From: CBDFNN01 sp965250215
Lineage (GTDB): Bacteria; Bacteroidota; Rhodothermia; Rhodothermales; DATKEJ01
DNA: 64,000 nt
Direction: 5' to 3'
Assembly (NCBI GenBank): GCA_965250215.1
Contig: CBDFNN010000004.1
Span: forward strand, 3,844,001-3,908,000
Each line of letters opens with the position of its first letter. Positions within the stretch are counted from its first letter, which is position 1. This document shows, piece by piece, positions 17,992 through 27,190 of the stretch. The notes under the pieces were generated by a model that searched no databases, was not told where the DNA came from, and worked only from the letters and a program-made list of their open reading frames with translations. The position numbers and the translations under genes were made by a program.

Positions 17992-18417
17992 TTGGCTAGG
18001 AAGGAGCAACATATTAACATTAAGAGTTCAACCGAGAGCCTTTCTCTGGTTCGCGATTGGGTTTCAAAGCAGGCCAGGGATAATGGCTTCGATGAAACCT
18101 CCATCCAGGAATTGACACTTGCTGTGGATGAAGCTTGTAGTAATGTTGTTCGTCATGCCTATCCGTACACGGATGAAGGACCTGTCGAAATAAGTTGTCG
18201 CGTCAAAAAGAAGAGTATTGTTGTCACCATTCGTGATGAAGGTTTCCGATATGAACCCAATTCCTATATCGAGCCAAAACTAGCTAGGTCGATAGCGGAG
18301 CGAAGAGGGGGTGGATTTGGTGTAATGCTTATTAGGAAATTGATGGACGAGGTAGAGTATAGAAGTCGGAAGAATAGGAATGAGATTCGGCTGACGAAGT
18401 TTAAACATTTGGCTTAA
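17992..18417 (+). CDS. HATPase_c anti-sigma regulatory factor (RsbW/SpoIIAB-like kinase)
   Basis: 141 residues. The GHKL ATPase N-box is LAVDEACSNVVRHAY, and the G-boxes IRDEGF and RRGGGFGVMLI follow, as in RsbW serine kinases. It begins with TTG at 17992, immediately after the STAS stop codon, with no spacer, so translation is coupled. Expected roles are phosphorylation of the STAS protein and sequestration of a target. No sigma factor is encoded nearby, so the target is elsewhere or is not a sigma factor. Confidence 0.92.
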   Translation: MARKEQHINIKSSTESLSLVRDWVSKQARDNGFDETSIQELTLAVDEACSNVVRHAYPYTDEGPVEISCRVKKKSIVVTIRDEGFRYEPNSYIEPKLARSIAERRGGGFGVMLIRKLMDEVEYRSRKNRNEIRLTKFKHLA

Positions 18418-18518
18418 CCGTAGCTCTTTTATTGTCACGTCTGGGTGGATAATCTGGCTATGTGAATGTCAATATGCTTGTTTGATGTCTTGCCGTTTAA
18501 TCCCAAAGCGAGAAGAAA

Positions 18519-18701
18519 ATGGATACAAATCCAAACAGTAAAAAGCGTCCGAATAAAGTAACCGGCATTCTCTGGATAGTAGCAGCCCTCTTAATGGGAG
18601 TACCACCGCTATTCACAGATGGAAACAAATCACTCATCGCCATCGGCGCCATGTTTCTGATTATTGGATTAGCCTCCCTGAGAAATACTCAGAAGACCTA
18701 G
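18519..18701 (+). CDS. Small two-helix membrane protein
   Basis: 60 residues. A basic N-terminus is followed by two hydrophobic segments (about 16-31 and 38-54), with a short loop holding FTDGNK. GAGAAG lies 6-10 nt before the ATG. I do not recognise the family. It follows the partner-switching genes after 101 bp and may or may not belong with them. Confidence 0.65.
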   Translation: MDTNPNSKKRPNKVTGILWIVAALLMGVPPLFTDGNKSLIAIGAMFLIIGLASLRNTQKT

Positions 18702-18763
18702 CGCTATTCGAGCCAGAGAAGTACCATTTTGCGGCGGTACCGTTAAAGCCTGGCTTAGCCTTG

Positions 18764-19498
18764 CTAGACAGCCAATCCCGTGTAGATAGTAGCGATACCA
18801 AAAGTCAGTCTCTCTTCCCTTACCTCCCTAAATCCGCTATCGGACAATATCTGCAAAAATTCTTTGCCTTCCGGAAATTGCCTCACGGATTCCGGTAGGT
18901 ATTCGTATGCCGCGTCGTTTTTTGACACCGTCCTTCCGATTCGAGGTAAGATATGCTTGAAATAAAAATTGAAGATCTGCTTCATTGGAAAAACACGGGG
19001 TCGGCTGAATTCGAGGACGACAATCTTGCCCCCATCTTTCAGGACTCGACTTATTTCGCCTAAGCCTTTCCCCAGGTTTTCAAAATTCCGAACCCCAAAA
19101 GAAACCGTTGCTGCATCAAAAGATCGATCGTCGTATTGCAGATTTTCCGAATCGCCTTTATCCAATCGAATACGGTCATCGAGCGACTTGTCACTAATTT
19201 TGATTTGACCGAAATCCAACATCTTTTGCGATATATCAACACCTGTTATTTTAGCATCGGTTTTCGCAGCCATTTCGATTGCGAGGTCGGCAGTGCCTGT
19301 TGCAACATCTAGGATTGCGGCTGGATTGGTTTCCTTGATCAGTTGTGTGGCCCTCTTTCTCCAAAGCTTGTCGATGCCAACACTCAGGACTCGATTTAGT
19401 AAATCGTACTTCGGTGCAATCGAGTCGAACATCTCTTCGATTTGCTCCTTCTTCCCCTCGACCTCACCTACTGGTGGCTTGTTTGATATCGTCGTCAT
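18764..19498 (-). CDS. ubiE: Demethylmenaquinone/ubiquinone methyltransferase
   Basis: 244 residues. Class I methyltransferase with LDVATGTADLAIEMA (SAM loop), TGVDISQKML, and the UbiE signatures MFDSIAPKYDLLNRVLS and VSFGVRNFENL. It performs the last C-methylation of menaquinone synthesis, which fits the menaquinone-linked succinate dehydrogenase later in the window. It starts 3 bp after the pfkA stop, so the two are co-translated. Confidence 0.95.
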   Translation of the reverse strand: MTTISNKPPVGEVEGKKEQIEEMFDSIAPKYDLLNRVLSVGIDKLWRKRATQLIKETNPAAILDVATGTADLAIEMAAKTDAKITGVDISQKMLDFGQIKISDKSLDDRIRLDKGDSENLQYDDRSFDAATVSFGVRNFENLGKGLGEISRVLKDGGKIVVLEFSRPRVFPMKQIFNFYFKHILPRIGRTVSKNDAAYEYLPESVRQFPEGKEFLQILSDSGFREVREERLTFGIATIYTGLAV

Positions 19499-19501
19499 GA
19501 C

Positions 19502-20494
19502 TTAGCTGATCTTTCCAGCCAAAGTAGTGAGATCAAGGTTGATCGATTTCTTTTTGCTACTAGCTTGCTTGAGTGGTGTAAGTCTTACATCACCTCCAAC
19601 AACTCCAACCATTACGCCAGTATGTCCCTCCAGCAATGCGTCTACGGCTGACGAGCCGAGTCTACTGGCCAGAACGCGATCTCGTGCGCTTGGACTCCCA
19701 CCCCTCTGAGTATGTCCCAAAACGCATACACGCAGATCGATATTTTCGAAATCATCGTCGGCTTCAAGCTTTTGGCTGATTGCAACTGCTCCCCCCAACT
19801 CGTCTCCTTCTGCAACTACGACGATTGAGGATCTTCTCTGAGTCGACATTACTCGCAAAATTTCCTTCTTAACATGATCCATTTTTGTGATTGTCTCTGG
19901 AATGAGAACAAGCTCAGCTCCACCCGCGATACCAGCCCGGAGGGCTAGAAAGCCAGAGTCGCGTCCCATTACTTCTATAAGGAAGACACGATTATGGGCA
20001 TCAGCTGTATCTCGAATTTTGTCAATTCCTTCCAAAGCTGTATTGAGTGCGGTGTCGAATCCAATCGTCTCGTCAGTTCCATAGAGATCATTGTCGATCG
20101 TTCCTGGACAACCAACAACCGGAAATCCATGCTCCGCAAAAAAGAGGGAGGCTCCAGTAAATGTGCCATCACCACCAATGACGATTAGTCCATCGATGTC
20201 TTCTTTTCTTAACTGCGCAGCTGCCTCTGCACGTCCTTCTAGGTTCATGAAGGTTTTACTCCTTGCCGACTTTAATATGGTTCCACCTCGTTGCAAGAGT
20301 CCGGAGACATGGTGACGAGACATCTTCTTAAAGTCTCCTTCGATTAGTCCTTCGTAACCACGTTTGACACCAACTATTTTTATTTCGTGGCTCAACGCAG
20401 TTCGCACTACAGCCCGAATGCAGGCATTCATCCCAGGAGCATCACCTCCACTAGTGAGAACAGCTATTTTTGATACGGTGTTTTCTGTTGACAT
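19502..20494 (-). CDS. pfkA: ATP-dependent 6-phosphofructokinase
   Basis: 330 residues, bacterial PfkA size. LTSGGDAPGMNACIRA, IGGDGTFTGA, PGTIDNDLYGTDETIGF and EVMGRDSGFLAL are all present. The glycines in GGDGT and PGTIDND (in place of the lysine of PPi enzymes) mark it as ATP-dependent. It commits fructose 6-phosphate to glycolysis. A TTAGGAC ribosome-binding-like stretch precedes ATG 20494. Confidence 0.96.
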   Translation of the reverse strand: MSTENTVSKIAVLTSGGDAPGMNACIRAVVRTALSHEIKIVGVKRGYEGLIEGDFKKMSRHHVSGLLQRGGTILKSARSKTFMNLEGRAEAAAQLRKEDIDGLIVIGGDGTFTGASLFFAEHGFPVVGCPGTIDNDLYGTDETIGFDTALNTALEGIDKIRDTADAHNRVFLIEVMGRDSGFLALRAGIAGGAELVLIPETITKMDHVKKEILRVMSTQRRSSIVVVAEGDELGGAVAISQKLEADDDFENIDLRVCVLGHTQRGGSPSARDRVLASRLGSSAVDALLEGHTGVMVGVVGGDVRLTPLKQASSKKKSINLDLTTLAGKIS

Positions 20495-20584
20495 TCGTCC
20501 TAATTCAATGATCGCCTTGAGTAAGTCCAGCTAAACCAAGTTTGGAGCCAAGGGATCCAAAGACTTTACTTTAGAACGAAAGAT

Positions 20585-21187
20585 TTACCATCCTCGCTCT
20601 GAAGAAAGCGCTTCCCTTAAGATCAGTTCGTATTCCTCTAGAGAGATTTCTTCGATTCCGAATTGTTCTAGATGTTTGTTCGAATACTGCACATCCAAAA
20701 GGATGAATGCTTCCTCTCTCAATTTTTCTACCAAATAGAAAAGTGCCACCTTAGATGCATCGGTCTCTCGATGGAACATTGATTCACCAAAAAATGCCGC
20801 ACGGATCGCGACTCCGTAGAGTCCTCCAACCAATTTCCCCTCTAGCCACGTTTCAACGGAATGAGCAAATCCCATCCTGTGAAGCTGAACATATGCATCG
20901 ACAATCTCTTCCGATATCCATGTAGAATCTCGTCCAGGCTTGGGTTCGGCACAGGCTCTCATCACAGCTTCAAAAGAAGTGTCATATCGGATTTCGAAGA
21001 GTCCGGACTTGATCGTCTTACGCATACTTCGAGACACATTGAATTTGTGGAGTGGCAGGATGGCTCTGGGATCCGGTCGATACCAGAAAATCTCATTGTT
21101 CTCCTCAGGCGAAGCCATTGGGAAAATTGCCTGACAGTAGGCGTTCAGGAGAATTTCCGGAGATATTTCTTTCACTTTTTCGGACAT
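20585..21187 (-). CDS. aat: Leucyl/phenylalanyl-tRNA--protein transferase
   Basis: 200 residues. Family motifs are YCQAIFPMA, WYRPDPRAILPL, STWISEEIVDAY, GGLYGVAIRAAFFGESMF and DVQYSNKHLEQFG. It adds Leu or Phe to N-terminal Arg/Lys residues of proteins, marking them for ClpS/ClpAP in the N-end rule pathway. It is the first gene of aat-pfkA-ubiE and is divergent from the biotin carrier gene. Confidence 0.94.
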   Translation of the reverse strand: MSEKVKEISPEILLNAYCQAIFPMASPEENNEIFWYRPDPRAILPLHKFNVSRSMRKTIKSGLFEIRYDTSFEAVMRACAEPKPGRDSTWISEEIVDAYVQLHRMGFAHSVETWLEGKLVGGLYGVAIRAAFFGESMFHRETDASKVALFYLVEKLREEAFILLDVQYSNKHLEQFGIEEISLEEYELILREALSSERGW

Positions 21188-21210
21188 CGAGAGTGTTGAG
21201 GAATTGACAG

Positions 21211-21765
21211 ATTGAAGACGTACTTTGCGAATCGACCAATCAGCAAGCCATCGCTAAGAATCAAACATATCAAGTAGAACTGCAAGACAAAAAAATCAAA
21301 CTTGCGATAGAAGGAAATAAGGTGATTGTCGATGGGAAATCCTATGATGCGAAAATAGACAAGCTGGAAGAAGGAGTCTTTGTTTTGAATCTTGGCGACA
21401 GGAAAATTGAGTTCTTCGCACACGACCAAAGGGACGGCAGTTTCGAAATCAATATCGGTGGCAAGAATCAATCGGTACTTGTCAAAGATGAGACCCAATT
21501 GTTGCTCGAATCCTACTCTGCCAGTTCGTCCTCCGGTTCGGGGTCAATCGAAGTAAAGGCGCCAATGCCGGGACTGGTCTATAAGACTCTCGTTGAGGAG
21601 GGAGATATCGTTGAAAAAGGTCAAGGAGTGCTTATTCTCGAGGCCATGAAAATGGAAAACGAAATTCGATCGAGCCACGGTGCTAGTGTCGAAAAACTAT
21701 ATGTAGATGAGGGCCAGGCTGTATCAAAAGGAGAAAAACTATTTCTTCTAAATCTTGGTGATTGA
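21211..21765 (+). CDS. Biotin carboxyl carrier protein, start codon unusual
   Basis: The C-terminal biotinyl domain (last about 75 residues) has the biotinylation motif EAMKMENEI and VKAPMPGLV. A middle part with repeated short beta-strands resembles the N-terminal region of Bacteroidota acyl-CoA carboxylase carrier subunits. The first canonical start in frame is GTG 21322, but the frame is open back to 21208 and the upstream codons (TYQVELQDKKIKLAIEG) look like the missing first strands of the domain. There is no ATG, GTG or TTG there; ATT 21211 has GAGGA at 21198-21202, 8 nt upstream. The start is therefore uncertain. The carboxylase subunits are not nearby. Confidence 0.85.
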   Translation: MEDVLCESTNQQAIAKNQTYQVELQDKKIKLAIEGNKVIVDGKSYDAKIDKLEEGVFVLNLGDRKIEFFAHDQRDGSFEINIGGKNQSVLVKDETQLLLESYSASSSSGSGSIEVKAPMPGLVYKTLVEEGDIVEKGQGVLILEAMKMENEIRSSHGASVEKLYVDEGQAVSKGEKLFLLNLGD

Positions 21766-21913
21766 AGCGAAAGTAAGCGCCTCATATCTGGATAGTTTCA
21801 AAAGCAAGGCAAGCCAAGGTCATTGATCCCTGATCACAGGTCGGAAATTCTGCTCCAATCGAACCTAGCATGCAACTGATCATAGAAGGTCGAAGCTTTC
21901 ACGAACGGACCTC

Positions 21914-24769
21914 ATGACGCCAGGAATAATATTCTCTTTACGGCTTACCATCATTCTATGCCTTCTTGGTGTTGGAAGCGATCAGCTCAATGGTCAAAAT
22001 AAATTGGGTGGTCCTTTAGCGAAACCTGGTATTCAGCTGGACCCTGGTGTCCTGATAATTAAATACGAGTCTGAGTCTCAAAGAAACTGGATCCTATCGG
22101 CCGCCAGCTCAGCAAATTCGGAACTTTACTCTTTCAAAATATCGTCCGAAAGGTCTCTCTTCAGCACTAGGGATTTGGTCGGAAAGTTTGCAGAAATTCG
22201 CTTTGATCCAAACCAAGATCCGCGGAGATTAGCCAAGCTTCTTTCAAAGTATCCCTTCATAAGATATGCTGAACCCAGAAGACTTTATCCCATCACGACC
22301 GAAACCACTTCAGTTGTAACTCCGAATGATCCACAGTTTAGTAGTCAGGAATATCTAACTAGACTTGGATTCCCAGATGCTTGGGACAGAGTCAAAGGAG
22401 AGGACAGGGACGTTGTTGTTGCAATTGTTGATGGCGGAACGGATTGGCGACACGAGGACCTTGTTGGCAACCTTTGGTCCAACAGCGGGGAGATTGAAGG
22501 AAATGGCCTTGATGATGATGGCAATGGCTTCATCGACGACGTCCGGGGTTGGAATTTTGCTAATAACTCCAATGATCCAACCGGCCTTCCAAGTCACCCG
22601 ATTAATTCATCTCACGGAACAGAGACTGCTGGTGTTGCTTGTGCCGTAAGCAATAACGGATTGGGGGTATCTGGCACGTCATGGAATGCGAAGCTCATGC
22701 CGATTAACGCTGGCAATGATGCGGCCACAGATGGCCTGATAAAATTCGGATACGAAGCATTGCTCTATGCGGCCAGGGCAGGGGCAGATATTATCAATCT
22801 GAGCTGGGGTGGCCAAGGAGATCCCCTTCGGTACGAGCAGGAAATAATCGATATGGCAATCTCAGAAGGCGCACTGGTGGTGGCGGCCGGTGGAAACGTC
22901 GTAGGTGGCGAGACCTCAAGAAATAATGATATCTCATATAATGTGCCTTCCAATTATTCCGGAGTCCTCTCGGTAGGCTCCACGGTAACGGCGAGCAATC
23001 AGCTGGCTGGCCATTCGCATTTCGGAATAAACGTTGATGTCTATGCCCCAGGCGTAAGTGTTTTGACGACTTTGCCAGGCGATCGCTACACTCGGTCTAC
23101 AGGTACTTCCTTTGCTAGCCCCTTGGTAGCTGGGCTTGCCGCCATGGTTCGGGTCGCAAACCCTGGACTAAACCCAGAGGAAATTGCACAGCAAATTAGG
23201 TTGAAAGCTGTGAGTATGGAGTCGGAAAACGCGAGCAATTTCACTGGCATTTTGGGTGCTGGACGAATCAGCCCCCTCGCCTCGGTGGATGACTTTTCGG
23301 AGTCCACATTGAGAGTTTCCAACTATTCTTATTCCGACTCAAATGGCGATGGAGTCCTTTCAGGCGGCGAGAACCTAAGAATTAATGTGGAGCTTGAGGC
23401 AATGATCTCCGATATCACCAGCGTAGATCTGAATCTAAAGGTCTATCAGAACCTGCCTTTCGCATTTGCCGACGCTCAATCTATTTCTAGTCTCCAGCGG
23501 GGTAGCGGCTCTTCAGTGGAATTCAATGTTCAGGTTCCAAGTGGAGTCGTCTTTAACGGACCCTTGCGCCTCCGACTAGACATGGACCATGGGTCGAAAA
23601 TACTATCGGAGTTGTTGTTGGTAGAAACGATGCCGGCGCAGGTCTTTAATCATTCGAATGGGATTCTCGCTCTTGGTGTGACCAATGAAGGTAACCTCGG
23701 ATACACGGATGAAAATCTAACAGATGGCATCGGAATGGCCTACTACTCTGACTACATCTTATTCGAAGGAGGTCTCCTAGTTGGAGATTCTGCTACTCGC
23801 GTTTCAGACAGTGTTCGTGGTGATGATGGCTCAAGGCAAGATGAGGACTTTGTAGCCGAAGACAACGGAGTCATTTCATTTTTACGACCAGGTCAGAATG
23901 CTTACGAAGAAACTGCCGTGCGCTATTCGGACTCGGGCTCACCCAATCCTATGGGCCTATCTGTCCTACAAGAGAGCTTTCTTTTCAATGAAGTGGACCA
24001 AAAGAATTTTGCGATTCTACGCTACACAGTCACGAATCAAAGCCAAAATCTAATCGATGGTGCCCGAATTGGGCTCTTCATGGACTTTGATCTGAATTCG
24101 AGGTTTGTGGATTTCATTGAATTAGATGAAGCCGAAAGAACTGGCGTGATGAAAGACGAAAGCGGCGATGCAAATATCTATGCGGGTGTAAAGCTTTTAA
24201 CCGAAGACACAGACTTTTCATTCAGCGCTCTTAGCATTTCTAATGATCTTTCTAGCCTTCCCGATTCAAAAAAATGGGAGCTTCTGAGTCGCGGTATTCA
24301 GCAGACTAGTCTTGGAAACGAAGATGTCGCTATGATTTTGTCGTCGGGCTCGAAAATCATTGCACCTGGAGAATCGACGGAAATCGCTTTTGCTCTTTGG
24401 GTCGCTGGAAGCCAAGAAGAAGCGGAGGAAGTATACGCCACCGCGCAAGAACTTTGGGATAGGGGACTTTTGACGAGCAGTATTCCGACAGAGTCTGATT
24501 TGTTAACCCCTTCGCCAAATCCCTTTATCGAATCGATTGGATTTAGTTATAAACTTGCAGAACAAGGAGCGGTTAAGATAGAAATATTTGATGCTCTTGG
24601 GCGCAAGGTTCGAAGCTTGGTTGATGAAAACAAGGGTCTTGGAAGTTTCACTACTAGATGGGATGGGAAGACGTCAAGCGGAGTCCAAGCTGCTTCTGGT
24701 GTATATTTTGTACGTGGCATATTGGGTTCTCAAGAGATGGTCGTGACTAGAACCATTCACAAATTATAG
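21914..24769 (+). CDS. Secreted subtilisin-like (S8) peptidase with T9SS sorting domain
   Basis: 951 residues. Signal peptide about 1-28. A propeptide-like segment precedes the S8 catalytic domain, whose triad is visible: Asp173 in AIVDGGTD, His234 in SSHGTETAG, Ser399 in GTSFASPLVAG. A long beta-rich middle region (450-850) has no family I recognise. The C-terminal sorting domain starts at PSPNPFIESI and includes FDALGRKVRSL and GVYFVRG. It is probably an extracellular protease for protein degradation. Confidence 0.93.
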   Translation: MTPGIIFSLRLTIILCLLGVGSDQLNGQNKLGGPLAKPGIQLDPGVLIIKYESESQRNWILSAASSANSELYSFKISSERSLFSTRDLVGKFAEIRFDPNQDPRRLAKLLSKYPFIRYAEPRRLYPITTETTSVVTPNDPQFSSQEYLTRLGFPDAWDRVKGEDRDVVVAIVDGGTDWRHEDLVGNLWSNSGEIEGNGLDDDGNGFIDDVRGWNFANNSNDPTGLPSHPINSSHGTETAGVACAVSNNGLGVSGTSWNAKLMPINAGNDAATDGLIKFGYEALLYAARAGADIINLSWGGQGDPLRYEQEIIDMAISEGALVVAAGGNVVGGETSRNNDISYNVPSNYSGVLSVGSTVTASNQLAGHSHFGINVDVYAPGVSVLTTLPGDRYTRSTGTSFASPLVAGLAAMVRVANPGLNPEEIAQQIRLKAVSMESENASNFTGILGAGRISPLASVDDFSESTLRVSNYSYSDSNGDGVLSGGENLRINVELEAMISDITSVDLNLKVYQNLPFAFADAQSISSLQRGSGSSVEFNVQVPSGVVFNGPLRLRLDMDHGSKILSELLLVETMPAQVFNHSNGILALGVTNEGNLGYTDENLTDGIGMAYYSDYILFEGGLLVGDSATRVSDSVRGDDGSRQDEDFVAEDNGVISFLRPGQNAYEETAVRYSDSGSPNPMGLSVLQESFLFNEVDQKNFAILRYTVTNQSQNLIDGARIGLFMDFDLNSRFVDFIELDEAERTGVMKDESGDANIYAGVKLLTEDTDFSFSALSISNDLSSLPDSKKWELLSRGIQQTSLGNEDVAMILSSGSKIIAPGESTEIAFALWVAGSQEEAEEVYATAQELWDRGLLTSSIPTESDLLTPSPNPFIESIGFSYKLAEQGAVKIEIFDALGRKVRSLVDENKGLGSFTTRWDGKTSSGVQAASGVYFVRGILGSQEMVVTRTIHKL

Positions 24770-24836
24770 GCACTCATTTAATTCAGATGCCCCATCGGAT
24801 TCAAGTTGAATTGTCACATCCACCAATCATTGTTTT

Positions 24837-25331
24837 ATGAAAGTTGGACTTGTTTCGGATACTCACGCTTACTTTCACCCCAATTTGAGGAAGGTATTTG
24901 ATGGACTTGATTTGATTCTTCATGCCGGAGATATCGGAAATCCAAAGATCATTGACGAGCTCAAGAAAATTGCTCCAACCAAAGCTGTCTTTGGCAATAT
25001 CGATGGTCAAGAAATCCGTAGGGATCATCCAGAAATACAAGATCTGGAAATTGAGGGCAATAAGATATTAATGATTCACATAGCCGGTAGACCAGGAAGG
25101 TGGTATCCGGGAATCCAAAAGTTACTTCGCGATAGGAAGCCCGACTTATTCATTTGTGGCCACAGTCACATTCTCCAGGTAGAGAGAATAAAAAGGTTTG
25201 ACGGTTTGTTATTTGTCAATCCCGGCGCTGCTGGTCGGCAAGGATTTCACAAAATAAAGACCTGTGCTAGAATCCAAATTGATACAAAGGGGTTCTCGAA
25301 AATGGAAGTCATTCACCTCGACGAGTCATAA
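24837..25331 (+). CDS. YfcE/MJ0936-family metallophosphoesterase
   Basis: 164 residues. Calcineurin-like fold motifs are GLVSDTHAY, LHAGDIG, VFGNIDG, MIHI and CGHSHI, which supply the two-metal site. Proteins of this size are phosphodiesterases of broad specificity; the physiological substrate is unknown. It is 22 bp upstream of the second SpoIIE phosphatase and probably in one transcript with it. Confidence 0.9.
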   Translation: MKVGLVSDTHAYFHPNLRKVFDGLDLILHAGDIGNPKIIDELKKIAPTKAVFGNIDGQEIRRDHPEIQDLEIEGNKILMIHIAGRPGRWYPGIQKLLRDRKPDLFICGHSHILQVERIKRFDGLLFVNPGAAGRQGFHKIKTCARIQIDTKGFSKMEVIHLDES

Positions 25332-25353
25332 TTCCCAATAGACTATTGCCAAC

Positions 25354-27126
25354 ATGTCAGGCTCTACCGATGCCACCGATCGATTTGACCTAAAGACCCT
25401 CTACGAGACAAGTAATCTCTTGTCTGGATCTCTCGACAAGGCCTTCGTTTTAGAAAATGTCCTATTGATGTCGATGACCAAATTGATGGTTTCTCGCGGA
25501 GCTGTTTTCATGCTAGATGATCCTGACCATTCTGCAATTGAAAAGAAGAGAGATTCGGGTGCTTCACCCATACCTCAAAGATATGAGCTAGTAAACGCTA
25601 AAGGCCCTCTTCCGTGGAGCCCCGGCGACAGAGTTGAGTTCAGCTCAAGTTTCTTTGGCAGTTTCATTCAAGGCGACTCTCTTCCTAAAACTCTGAAGGA
25701 TGCAAAATTTGACTTTCTTTGGGAGTTCGATTTTCAAAATCGGCACATGGGCTTCTTAGCCCTTGGCAGGAAAATGAATGGTCAGCCGGTCGGCAACCAC
25801 GAGATTGAGTTTATGACATCGATGGTCAACATCGCTGCAACCTCATTGCACAACTCTCTCGTTGTTGGCGAACTAAGGCATTCCAACAGAAGCTTAGATT
25901 CGAAACTTCAAGAACTAAATACACTTTTCGATCTCTCACGGGAATTCAATGCTACTAGAGACAGACCTCTACTTGTGAGATTGATGTCCTTTGCACTGAT
26001 GGGACAGATGCTTGTTCAGAAGCACATTTTCCTGTTGAAAAGAGCATCAGACGCTGAATCTGAGGATGAAGATAACCAGCTTCGAATTGTTAAAAGTCAG
26101 GGAGTTGATCCAAGTGAAATCCATCAAGATATACTTGGTGAATTAGTCAAACTCGATGATCTAGTGGATTTAACCAATTCGAAGTCGATGAACTATGCAA
26201 GCGCCTTGCACGATCTTGGATTGATCAAGGCACTGCCACTGAAAGTACGCGGTGCAACTGAAGGGGTATTGGTGCTCGGTCCTAAGATGACAGGAAAGGA
26301 GTACACTCCAGATGATATTGATTTTGTCAGAGCTCTCGGTAGCCTCGCTTTATCTGCCGTTCAAAACAGTTTTCTTCTTGACGAACAGTTAGAAAAGGAG
26401 CGGCTGGCCGGCGAGATTCAACTAGCTCGTGAAATACAGGAAAAGCTTCTCCCCTCTTCCATCCCAAGAGCATCGAACCTGGATGTCGGTGCATTTGCCA
26501 CGCCCAGCAAGGAAATAAGTGGAGACTATTTTGATGTAATTACCCTAGACGAGGAACGCATTCTGATAGCCATTGCTGATGTGACCGGCAAAGGAGTGCC
26601 AGCGTCTCTACTGATGGCCAACATACAAGCATGTATCCGGATCTTAGTACCAAGTAATGTCAGCCTCGAAATGGCCACAAAAGACATTAACAATGTCATT
26701 CACTCTAATACTGGATTCGATAAGTTTATCACCTTTTTCTGGGGCATCTTTAACACCGGCACAAGAAAATTGACGTATGTCAACGCTGGACACGATCAAC
26801 CTTTTATGATCAGAGCGAATGGCAAAGTCGAGCGTTTGGAAACGGGTGGTCTTTTATTAGGCGTCCTGCCTGGAGCTGAATACGAACTTGGGGAAGTTCA
26901 AATAGAAAAAGACGATGTTGTTTGCCTCTACACAGACGGCGTCCCGGAAGCACAGAATTTTAAGCAGGAGGAGTACGGTGAGGATCGGCTTGAAGAGGTT
27001 CTTCTCAAAAAGAAAGAATGTTGCCCCAACGATATCGTCGATGCAGTACGGGAAAGTGTAAAAGTTTACGTTGGTGACGCACCTCAAATTGATGACATTA
27101 CCCTCGTAGTGGTAAAGGGAGAATAG
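25354..27126 (+). CDS. Cytoplasmic GAF-SpoIIE PP2C phosphatase
   Basis: 590 residues, no transmembrane segment. Two GAF-like regions (about 15-170 and 190-340) lead into a linker with LAREIQEKLLPSSIP and a C-terminal SpoIIE phosphatase (about 370-590) with SGDYFDV, IADVTGKGVPASLLMA, YVNAGHDQP and YTDGVPEA. It parallels the membrane phosphatase at 15405 and could act on the same or a different STAS protein, giving two inputs (membrane and cytosolic) to partner switching. No STAS gene is adjacent. Confidence 0.92.
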   Translation: MSGSTDATDRFDLKTLYETSNLLSGSLDKAFVLENVLLMSMTKLMVSRGAVFMLDDPDHSAIEKKRDSGASPIPQRYELVNAKGPLPWSPGDRVEFSSSFFGSFIQGDSLPKTLKDAKFDFLWEFDFQNRHMGFLALGRKMNGQPVGNHEIEFMTSMVNIAATSLHNSLVVGELRHSNRSLDSKLQELNTLFDLSREFNATRDRPLLVRLMSFALMGQMLVQKHIFLLKRASDAESEDEDNQLRIVKSQGVDPSEIHQDILGELVKLDDLVDLTNSKSMNYASALHDLGLIKALPLKVRGATEGVLVLGPKMTGKEYTPDDIDFVRALGSLALSAVQNSFLLDEQLEKERLAGEIQLAREIQEKLLPSSIPRASNLDVGAFATPSKEISGDYFDVITLDEERILIAIADVTGKGVPASLLMANIQACIRILVPSNVSLEMATKDINNVIHSNTGFDKFITFFWGIFNTGTRKLTYVNAGHDQPFMIRANGKVERLETGGLLLGVLPGAEYELGEVQIEKDDVVCLYTDGVPEAQNFKQEEYGEDRLEEVLLKKKECCPNDIVDAVRESVKVYVGDAPQIDDITLVVVKGE

Positions 27127-27190
27127 CCTTCAAGAGGCTAGAGAAACGGGCCTATTGCTGAAGACAATTGTTGAGAACTATTTTACAAAT

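Noticed and set aside
18721..18740. GTACC/GGTAC hairpin between the small membrane protein and ubiE as a terminator
   Set aside because: The stem is only 5 bp and no T tract follows on either strand.
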